From the NCBI GenBank assembly GCA_022508685.1, contig JAFLUS010000051.1, forward strand, positions 1-9,941: DNA of 9,941 bases, given 5' to 3'. The notes under the pieces were generated by a model, which was not told where the DNA came from, did not search any database, and worked only from the letters and a program-made list of their open reading frames with translations. The translations under genes were made by a program, and so were the position numbers. This DNA is from Prevotellaceae bacterium (GTDB lineage Bacteria > Bacteroidota > Bacteroidia > Bacteroidales > Bacteroidaceae). This document shows positions 1-6,648 of this stretch, one piece after another (position 1 is the first letter of the stretch; every line of letters begins with the position of its first letter).

Positions 1-58
1 GTAACAACCAAAACGAAAAAAGGATTGCAAGCACACAGAACTGTTTTTGGTGGCTCAT
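1..58 (-). CDS. Start of a possible exported or membrane protein (partial, runs off the window)
   Basis: An ATG at 58 (minus strand) opens a frame with no stop to the window edge, giving 19 codons: MSHQKQFCVLAILFSFWLL. One Lys near the start followed by an uninterrupted hydrophobic stretch from about residue 7 looks like a signal peptide or first membrane helix. It begins about 80 bases beyond the carB terminator on the same strand, a sensible place for a separately transcribed gene. No clear Shine-Dalgarno or Bacteroidota promoter was found upstream. With so few codons the reading could be chance, and no function can be given. Confidence 0.4.
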   Translation of the reverse strand, partial: MSHQKQFCVLAILFSFWLL

Positions 59-137
59 TTATAAGATACAAGGAAAGCAAGAACTTATAAAAAGAAGGCT
101 GATATATTAACTATATGGAGAAAACTGTGATAATCTT

Positions 138-181
138 AAAAAATGTCCGATTTGCCATTTCGTATGCAAATCGGACATTTT
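138..181 (-). terminator. Intrinsic terminator after carB
   Basis: The arms at 140-155 and 166-181 are perfect inverted repeats (16 bp) around a 10-base loop at 156-165. On the minus strand the stem is followed by six T (143-138), partly overlapping its base, as in a Rho-independent terminator. It starts about 25 bases past the carB stop, so it closes the glmS-purF-carA-carB unit. The base of the stem is A/T rich on both sides, so it could also stop transcription arriving on the plus strand. Confidence 0.9.
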
Positions 182-206
182 CATCTATATCATCAACAAC
201 GGCGAC

Positions 207-3200
207 TTAATACTCGCCCCATGCCTTGATAGGGATGTCGTCGGGCGAGAGTGTGCAGAAGGCATTGATGAATGCCGATGCCAAGCGGGAGTTGGTGATG
301 AGGGGAATGTTGAGGTCGATGGCTGCACGACGGATTTTGTAACCATTGGAAAGTTCGTGGGTGGAGAGGTTCTTGGGAATGTTCACCACCATGTCGATTT
401 TGTGCTGATGCAGGAGGTCGAGTGCCTGCGGTTGACAACCTTCGTCGGAGGGCCAATGTACGAGCGTGTTGGGAACGCCGTTCTCGTTGAGGTAGCGCGA
501 CGTGCCGTCGGTGGCATAGATTTCGTAACCATTGGCAACGAGTTTGGCTGCCGCATCGAGCATTCCGGCTTTCTGTTTGGCAGAGCCTGTGGAGAGCAGG
601 ACGGTCTTTTTCGGGATGCGGTGTCCGACGGAGAGCATGGCGCAGAGGAGGGCAGAGTCGGTGTCGTCGCCGATGCAGCCCACTTCGCCCGTACTCGACA
701 TGTCGACGCCGAGAACGGGGTCGGCTTTCTGCAGACGATTGAAGGAGAATTGGCTGGCTTTGATGCCGACGTAGTCGAGGTCGAAGAGGTTCTTCGACGG
801 ACGTTCGACGGGACGACCGAGCATGATGCGCGTGGCAATCTCGATGAGGTTGATTTTGAGTACCTTGCTGACGAAGGGGAATGAACGTGAAGCACGCAGG
901 TTGCATTCGATGACGCGCAGGTGGTTCTGCTCGGCAAGGAACTGGATGTTGAAAGGTCCGCTGATGTGGAGTTCCTTGGCGATGAGGCGCGACACTTTCT
1001 TGATTTTGCGCACCGTCTCGACGTAGAGTTTCTGCGGCGGGAACTGGATGGTGGCGTCACCGGAGTGGACGCCCGCAAATTCGATGTGCTCGCTAATGGC
1101 GTAGGCGATGATTTCTCCGTCTTTTGCCACGGCGTCCATTTCGACTTCCTTATTGTTTTCGTGGAATTTGGAAACGACGACGGGATGCTTCTTCGATACG
1201 TTGGCTGCGAGTTGGAGGAAGCGTTCGAGTTCTTCGGCATTGGAGCAGACGTTCATGGCTGCACCGCTCAACACATAGGACGGACGGACGAGAACGGGGA
1301 AGCCAACCTTTGCGATGAACTGCTGAATGTCGTCCATGCTGGTGAGGGCTGCCCATGCCGGTTGGTCGACACCGATGCGGTCGAGCATGGCTGAGAACTT
1401 GTCGCGGTCTTCAGCATTGTCGATGCTGCGTGCCGACGTGCCGAGGATGGGCACGTTCTCGGCATCGAGGCGCATGGCGAGGTTGTTGGGAATCTGTCCG
1501 CCGGTGGAGACAATCACACCATAGGGCTGCTCTATTTCGTAGATATCCATGACGCGCTCGAAGGTGAGTTCGTCGAAATAGAGGCGGTCGCACATGTCGT
1601 AGTCGGTGCTGACGGTCTCGGGGTTGTAGTTAATCATGACGGAGCGGAAGCCTTCCTGACGAATGGTGTTGAGGGCTTGCACGCCACACCAGTCGAATTC
1701 GACGGAAGAACCGATGCGGTAGGCTCCCGAACCGAGTACGATGACGGAGGAAACGGGCTGTGTGCCGTCGGCTGCCGTGTCGGACTGCGGATGGATGTCG
1801 TGGGCACAGGCGCTGTAGGTGAGGTACAAATAGTTGGTCTGTGCAGGGTATTCGGCAGCAAGGGTGTCGATTTGCTTCACATAAGGAAGGACGCCCATTT
1901 GCTTGCGGTGGCGTCGCACCTGACTGATGGCGAGTTCGGAATCGATTTGCGCTTCGAGTCCGATGGCGCGTGCGATTTGGAAGTCGGTGAAACCTTGAAT
2001 CTTGGCACGGCGCATGAGCGGCTCGGAAACGGCGTCGAGCGATGCACACTCTTGGAGTTCGGCATAGGTGTTGCGGATGTTCTGCAACTTCTGCAAGAAC
2101 CATTTGTCGATGCGGGTGAGGGCATGGATTTCGTCGATGGTGTAGCCTTGGTGGAGCGCCTTTTCGATGATGAGCACGCGCTTGTCGGTCGGTGCTTTCA
2201 GTGCGTTGTCGATGTCGTCGATTTGCAATTCCTTGTTGCCGACGAACCCGTGCAGACCTTGACCAATCATGCGCAATCCCTTCTGGATGGTTTCTTCGAA
2301 GGTGCGACCGATGGCCATGACTTCGCCGACGGACTTCATGCTGCTGCCGAGTTCGCGGTCGACGCCGTGAAACTTGCCGAGGTCCCAACGTGGAATCTTG
2401 CAGACGACGTAGTCGAGTGCGGGTTCGAAGAATGCGCTGGTGGTCTTGGTGACGGAGTTGTTCAGTTCGAACAGACCATAGCCGAGACCGAGTTTGGCTG
2501 CAACGAAAGCGAGCGGATAGCCGGTGGCCTTCGATGCGAGGGCTGAACTGCGCGAAAGGCGAGCATTGACCTCGATGACGCGATAGTCTTCGCTTTGCGG
2601 GTCGAAGGCATATTGCACGTTACACTCGCCGACGATGCCGATGTGGCGGATGATGCGGATGGCAAGCGAGCGCAGTTTGTGGTATTCGCTGTTGGTGAGG
2701 GTTTGCGACGGCGCAATGACGATGCTTTCGCCGGTGTGGATGCCGAGCGGGTCGAAGTTCTCCATGTTGCACACGGTGATGCAGTTGTCGTAGCGGTCGC
2801 GCACCACTTCGTACTCGATTTCCTTCCAACCTTTCAGCGATTTCTCTACGAGCACCTGCGGAGAGAAGGAAAAGGCTTTTTCGGCAAGGTGGTTGAGTTC
2901 TTCTTCGTTGTCGCAGAAGCCGGAACCCAGTCCGCCGAGGGCGTAGGCGGCACGGAGGATGACGGGGTAGCCCAACTCCTTGGCTGCACGGCGTGCCGAC
3001 TCGATGTCTTCGCAGGCTTCGCTGCGGATGGTCTTCACACCGATTTCGTCGAGGCGTTGCACAAAGAGTTCGCGGTCTTCGGTGTCAATGATGGCTTGCA
3101 CGGGCGTTCCCAATACTTCGACGCCGTAGCGTTGCAGCACGCCTTGCTTGTAGAGGGCAACACCGCAGTTGAGGGCGGTCTGTCCGCCGAAGGCGAGAAG

Positions 3201-3488
3201 AATGCCTTGCGGACGTTCTTTCTCGATGACGCGCTCCACAAATTCGGGTGTGACGGGCAAGAAATAGATTTGGTCTGCTACGCCTTCCGATGTTTGCACG
3301 GTGGCGATGTTGGGGTTGATGAGGATGGTTTCGATGCCTTCCTCACGGAGTGCCTTGAGGGCTTGCGAACCGGAATAGTCGAACTCGCCGGCTTCGCCGA
3401 TTTTGAGTGCGCCCGAGCCGAGGACGAGCACTTTCTTTATGTTTTTGTCAATCATAGGTCGTTGAATGTCAGTGGTTTCAAAAGTCAT
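207..3488 (-). CDS. carB: Carbamoyl-phosphate synthase large (ammonia) subunit
   Basis: CarB makes carbamoyl phosphate from bicarbonate, two ATP and ammonia channelled from CarA, for pyrimidine and arginine synthesis in the cytoplasm. The 1093 residues (E. coli about 1073) show the duplicated architecture: first CPS half about 18-430, with a VLGSGALKIGEAGEFDYSG entry motif and an ATP-grasp region; oligomerisation domain about 430-580; second half about 581-955, entered by VLGSGAYRIGSSVEFDW; and a C-terminal MGS-like allosteric domain about 956-1093. Metal-binding signatures are EVNARLSRSS (306-315) and ECNLRASRSFPFVSK (861-875). These and other motifs match eukaryotic CPS1/CAD better than E. 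coli CarB, as I recall those sequences. The ATG at 3488 lies 2 bases past the carA stop, suggesting coupled translation. The ATG at 3455 (residue 12, reading MIDKNIKKVLVLGSG) fits the usual family N-terminus better and may be the true start. The frame is intact. Confidence 0.97.
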   Translation of the reverse strand: MTFETTDIQRPMIDKNIKKVLVLGSGALKIGEAGEFDYSGSQALKALREEGIETILINPNIATVQTSEGVADQIYFLPVTPEFVERVIEKERPQGILLAFGGQTALNCGVALYKQGVLQRYGVEVLGTPVQAIIDTEDRELFVQRLDEIGVKTIRSEACEDIESARRAAKELGYPVILRAAYALGGLGSGFCDNEEELNHLAEKAFSFSPQVLVEKSLKGWKEIEYEVVRDRYDNCITVCNMENFDPLGIHTGESIVIAPSQTLTNSEYHKLRSLAIRIIRHIGIVGECNVQYAFDPQSEDYRVIEVNARLSRSSALASKATGYPLAFVAAKLGLGYGLFELNNSVTKTTSAFFEPALDYVVCKIPRWDLGKFHGVDRELGSSMKSVGEVMAIGRTFEETIQKGLRMIGQGLHGFVGNKELQIDDIDNALKAPTDKRVLIIEKALHQGYTIDEIHALTRIDKWFLQKLQNIRNTYAELQECASLDAVSEPLMRRAKIQGFTDFQIARAIGLEAQIDSELAISQVRRHRKQMGVLPYVKQIDTLAAEYPAQTNYLYLTYSACAHDIHPQSDTAADGTQPVSSVIVLGSGAYRIGSSVEFDWCGVQALNTIRQEGFRSVMINYNPETVSTDYDMCDRLYFDELTFERVMDIYEIEQPYGVIVSTGGQIPNNLAMRLDAENVPILGTSARSIDNAEDRDKFSAMLDRIGVDQPAWAALTSMDDIQQFIAKVGFPVLVRPSYVLSGAAMNVCSNAEELERFLQLAANVSKKHPVVVSKFHENNKEVEMDAVAKDGEIIAYAISEHIEFAGVHSGDATIQFPPQKLYVETVRKIKKVSRLIAKELHISGPFNIQFLAEQNHLRVIECNLRASRSFPFVSKVLKINLIEIATRIMLGRPVERPSKNLFDLDYVGIKASQFSFNRLQKADPVLGVDMSSTGEVGCIGDDTDSALLCAMLSVGHRIPKKTVLLSTGSAKQKAGMLDAAAKLVANGYEIYATDGTSRYLNENGVPNTLVHWPSDEGCQPQALDLLHQHKIDMVVNIPKNLSTHELSNGYKIRRAAIDLNIPLITNSRLASAFINAFCTLSPDDIPIKAWGEY

Positions 3489-3490
3489 GC

Positions 3491-4564
3491 TTAAAGCAAG
3501 GCAACAAAGCGGTCGAACATGAATTCCGTGTCAGTAGGTCCGGAGCATGCTTCGGGGTGGAATTGCGACGAGAACCATGGGTTGGTCTTGTGGCGGATGC
3601 CTTCGTTGGAGCCGTCGTTCATGTTGACGAAGAGTTCTTCCCAACCTTCACCGAGGGTGGATGCGTCGACGGCGTAGCCGTGGTTCTGGCTCGTGATGTA
3701 GCAGCGGTCGGTGCCCACTTCGCGCACAGGCTGATTGTGGCTGCGGTGTCCGTATTTCAGTTTGTAAATGCTTGCACCTGCGGCCTTCGCCAACAACTGA
3801 TTGCCCATGCAGATGCCGCAAATGGGTTTGGTGCTGCGAGCCATCTGCTTGCGGATGATGTTGACGGCATCTTCGCACATGTCGGGGTCGCCGGGACCAT
3901 TGGCGAGGAAGAGGCCATCGAACTCCATGTCGGTGTAGTCGTAGTTCCACGGAACGCGGATGACTTCAACGCCACGCTGAATGAGGCAGCGGATGATGTT
4001 CTGCTTGACACCGCAGTCGACGAGGACGACTTTCTTGGGTGCACCTTCGTTGTAACGGATGATTTCCTTGCAGGAAACGCGGTCGACAAAATTGACACCG
4101 GCATATTGGGCGGTGGGGATGTTGTCGGGTTCGTCATCGAAGACGATGCGTCCCATCATCACGCCATGTTCGCGCAGTACCTTGGTCAGTTGGCGGGTGT
4201 CAATGCCGGTGATGCCGGGTACGTGTTCGCGCTTGAGCCATTCTGCCAGACTTTCACAGGCGTTCCAGTGGCAATATTCGGCGCTGTAGTCGCTGACGAT
4301 GATGGCTGATGCATGGATGCGCTCGCTTTCCATGAAGGTGGCGAGTCCGTTGTCTTCGGTGGTGAAGGGTGGTACGCCGTAGTTGCCGACAAGCGGGTAG
4401 GTGAGTACCATCAATTGACCTGCATAAGAGGGGTCGGTGAGCGACTCGGGGTAGCCCACCATGGCGGTGTTGAACACCACTTCGCCTGCGACGGGGCAGT
4501 CGTAACCAAATGACTGTCCGTGGAAGCGTGTGCCGTCGTCGAGGATGAGTGTTACGTTTCGCAT
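3491..4564 (-). CDS. carA: Carbamoyl-phosphate synthase small (glutaminase) subunit
   Basis: CarA hydrolyses glutamine and passes ammonia through a tunnel to CarB. The protein has 357 residues (E. coli 382). The N-terminal CarA domain, about 1-165, contains LDDGTRFHGQSFG and GEVVFNTAMVGYPESLTDPSY. The class I glutamine amidotransferase domain starts near 178 (VVLVDCGVKQNIIR), with the oxyanion-strand motif ANGPGDP at 221-227, the nucleophile elbow GICMGNQ with Cys252, and QFHPEA with His336 and Glu338, so the Cys-His-Glu triad is complete. SQNHGYAVD at 292-300 is also typical. The start is the only good ATG before the conserved N-terminus, and no Shine-Dalgarno is evident. It follows the purF-like gene by 57 bases and abuts carB. 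Because the sequence matches CarA throughout, anthranilate or GMP synthase glutaminases are excluded. Confidence 0.97.
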   Translation of the reverse strand: MRNVTLILDDGTRFHGQSFGYDCPVAGEVVFNTAMVGYPESLTDPSYAGQLMVLTYPLVGNYGVPPFTTEDNGLATFMESERIHASAIIVSDYSAEYCHWNACESLAEWLKREHVPGITGIDTRQLTKVLREHGVMMGRIVFDDEPDNIPTAQYAGVNFVDRVSCKEIIRYNEGAPKKVVLVDCGVKQNIIRCLIQRGVEVIRVPWNYDYTDMEFDGLFLANGPGDPDMCEDAVNIIRKQMARSTKPICGICMGNQLLAKAAGASIYKLKYGHRSHNQPVREVGTDRCYITSQNHGYAVDASTLGEGWEELFVNMNDGSNEGIRHKTNPWFSSQFHPEACSGPTDTEFMFDRFVALL

Positions 4565-4621
4565 GGGGATGTATTGTCTGCTATGGAGTTAGTCGTATAT
4601 ATATTATAAATAGTATGTCGT

Positions 4622-6583
4622 TTATTCTTCTTCCTCAAAGTGAAGATAGGGAGAGAGTTCGTTGACGTTGCCTTCGTACCAGTCAATATAGGCTTGGTTG
4701 ACGAGGCGTACACCGCCCGGAGTCGGGTAGTCGCCAGAGAAGTACCAATCGCCGGGATGATTGGGGCAAGCCTTGTGCAGGCCGTCGAGGCTTTGGAACA
4801 CGATTTCGATGTCGCTCTCGATTTCGGGTGAGCGGAACATCCGTACCATTTGGGCTGCGATTTGCTCCTGTGTGAAGGGTTCGTAGATGCGCTTCACGCA
4901 GTTGCGCATTTCGCGTTTGTACTTGACGGCAGCGTCGAGGTCAGTAGCGAACAGGGTATCGTAGCGGTCTACCTGCTCTTTACATTCCTTGTACACTTCC
5001 TTGAGCAGCGATTCTTTGCCCGCTTCGCGCAGCAGTTCGATAGCGGCACGGAAGGCAATGAATTCCGACATTTTCGACATGTCGATGCCGTAGTAGTCGG
5101 GGTAGCGCACTTGTGGCGAACTGCTGACGATGACGATTTTCTTCGGATGCAGCCGGTCGAGGATGCGGATGATGCTTTCACGGAGTGTCGTACCGCGCAC
5201 GATAGAGTCGTCGATAATGACGAGGTTGTCAACGTGCGGACGCAGTGAACCATAGGTGATGTCGTAGACGTGTGCGGCAAGGTCGTTGCGTGAATGGCTT
5301 TCTGTGATGAATGTGCGGAGTTTGATGTCTTTCCACGCGATTTTCTCGCTGCGGATGCGGCACGAGAGAATTTTCGTGAGTTCTTCGTGAGTCGGCGTAT
5401 GGTCGAGTTGCTCGATGGCTTTCACTTTCAGTTCGTTCACGTATTCCTTGAACGCATCGAGCATACCATAGAACGCCACTTCGGCTGTGTTGGGGATAAA
5501 AGAGAAGACCGTATGGTCAATATCCTTGTTGACGGAGGCAAGGATGGGGGATAGCAGTTGTCGTCCGAGAGCCTTGCGCTCTTGGTAGATGGCTTGGTCG
5601 GAACCGCGGCTGAAATAGATGCGTTCGAACGAACATGCCTTGTTGTCGGCTGCGGGCAGAATTTGGGCAAAGCGCACATCGCCTCGTTTGGAGGAGATGA
5701 CGGCCTGTCCCGGTTGCAATTCGCTTACTTGGTCGAACTCCAATCCGAAGGCGGTCTGGATGACGGGACGCTCGCTGGCTACTACCAATATTTCGTCGTC
5801 GTAATAATAGAAAGCGGGTCGGATGCCCCATGGGTCGCGCATGGCGAAGGTTTCGCCCGAACCGGTTTGTCCGCAGACAACGTAGCCGCCGTCCCACATG
5901 GGTGCGCTCGTGCCTAACACGTTCTCCATTTGGATATGCTCCTCAATGTAGTGCGTGATGTCGGTACCGGTGAGTTGCATCTGCTGCGCTTCGATGAACA
6001 GGCGTTCGCTTTCGCGGTCGAGGCGGTGTCCGATTTGCTCGAGCATGATGTAGGTGTCGCTGTAGATGCGTGGGTGCTGTCCCTTGCTGGTGATGTCGGC
6101 AAACACCTCGTTGACGTTCGTCATGTTGAAGTTTCCGCAGATGCAGAGGTTCTTTGCCCGCCAGTTGTTGCGGCGCAAGAAGGGATGGACGAACGAAATG
6201 CCGCTTCTGCCAGTGGTGGAGTAGCGCAGGTGCCCCATGTAGAGTTCACCGGCGAAGGGGACGTTTTTCTTGACGTATGCCACGTCGTTCAGTTGTTGCG
6301 TCGTGTAGTACTGCCTGTAGACATTGTGTATCTTGGCAAAAATTTCGGTGATTGCGCTTGAACCCAATGCCCGTTCGCGGAACATGTATTCTTCTCCGGC
6401 GTCGGCTTCGAGTTTTACGCAACTGATGCCGGTGCCTTCCTGTCCGCGGTTGTGCTGTTTCTCCATCATCAGATAGAGTTTGTTGAGTCCGTACTGCCAA
6501 GTGCCATATTTTTGCTTGTAGTACTCCAAGGGCTTACGCAAGCGGATGATAGCGATGCCACATTCGTGCTTTAGCGGTTCCAT
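4622..6583 (-). CDS. purF: Amidophosphoribosyltransferase family protein (long, divergent PurF)
   Basis: PurF transfers glutamine amide nitrogen to PRPP, giving 5-phosphoribosylamine, the first step of purine synthesis. The 653 residues (E. coli 505) begin MEPLKHECGI. Cys8 after Glu resembles the B. subtilis propeptide site, so the leader is probably removed to expose the nucleophile. Class II glutaminase motifs are HNRGQEG (44-50), GHLRYSTTG (117-125), GNFNMTN (150-156), SDT (175-177) and MRDPWGIRP (248-256). The phosphoribosyltransferase part has IYFSRGSD (322-329), PNTAE, RTFI (423-426) and the PRPP loop VIIDDSIVRGTT (455-466), then YGID and, near the end, FSGDYPTP. Oddities: the family oxyanion Asn-Gly reads Asn151-Phe152; about 40 residues (379-420) replace the usual flexible loop; and the region between YGID and the C-terminus is long. 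Three of the four B. subtilis-type Fe-S cysteines appear absent by rough alignment. Family membership is certain, but which step it catalyses is less so. Confidence 0.88.
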   Translation of the reverse strand: MEPLKHECGIAIIRLRKPLEYYKQKYGTWQYGLNKLYLMMEKQHNRGQEGTGISCVKLEADAGEEYMFRERALGSSAITEIFAKIHNVYRQYYTTQQLNDVAYVKKNVPFAGELYMGHLRYSTTGRSGISFVHPFLRRNNWRAKNLCICGNFNMTNVNEVFADITSKGQHPRIYSDTYIMLEQIGHRLDRESERLFIEAQQMQLTGTDITHYIEEHIQMENVLGTSAPMWDGGYVVCGQTGSGETFAMRDPWGIRPAFYYYDDEILVVASERPVIQTAFGLEFDQVSELQPGQAVISSKRGDVRFAQILPAADNKACSFERIYFSRGSDQAIYQERKALGRQLLSPILASVNKDIDHTVFSFIPNTAEVAFYGMLDAFKEYVNELKVKAIEQLDHTPTHEELTKILSCRIRSEKIAWKDIKLRTFITESHSRNDLAAHVYDITYGSLRPHVDNLVIIDDSIVRGTTLRESIIRILDRLHPKKIVIVSSSPQVRYPDYYGIDMSKMSEFIAFRAAIELLREAGKESLLKEVYKECKEQVDRYDTLFATDLDAAVKYKREMRNCVKRIYEPFTQEQIAAQMVRMFRSPEIESDIEIVFQSLDGLHKACPNHPGDWYFSGDYPTPGGVRLVNQAYIDWYEGNVNELSPYLHFEEEE

Positions 6584-6648
6584 AATGTCTTAATTCCTAA
6601 TAATAATCCTTTTATCTTTTTTACCTGAGAATTGTCTTGTATGTGTTG

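Noticed and set aside
59..90. Inverted repeat TTATAAG / CTTATAA
   Set aside because: Only seven A/T-rich pairs with an 18-base loop; expected by chance in DNA of this composition.
1677..4309. Plus-strand open frames of 250-299 codons opposite carB and carA
   Set aside because: They are mirror frames of conserved genes, with no recognisable domain and no promoter or leader of their own.
6584..6648. A promoter or terminator between glmS and the purF-like gene
   Set aside because: No TTTG/TAnnTTTG pair and no stem-loop was found; the 65 bases look like a plain intra-operon spacer.
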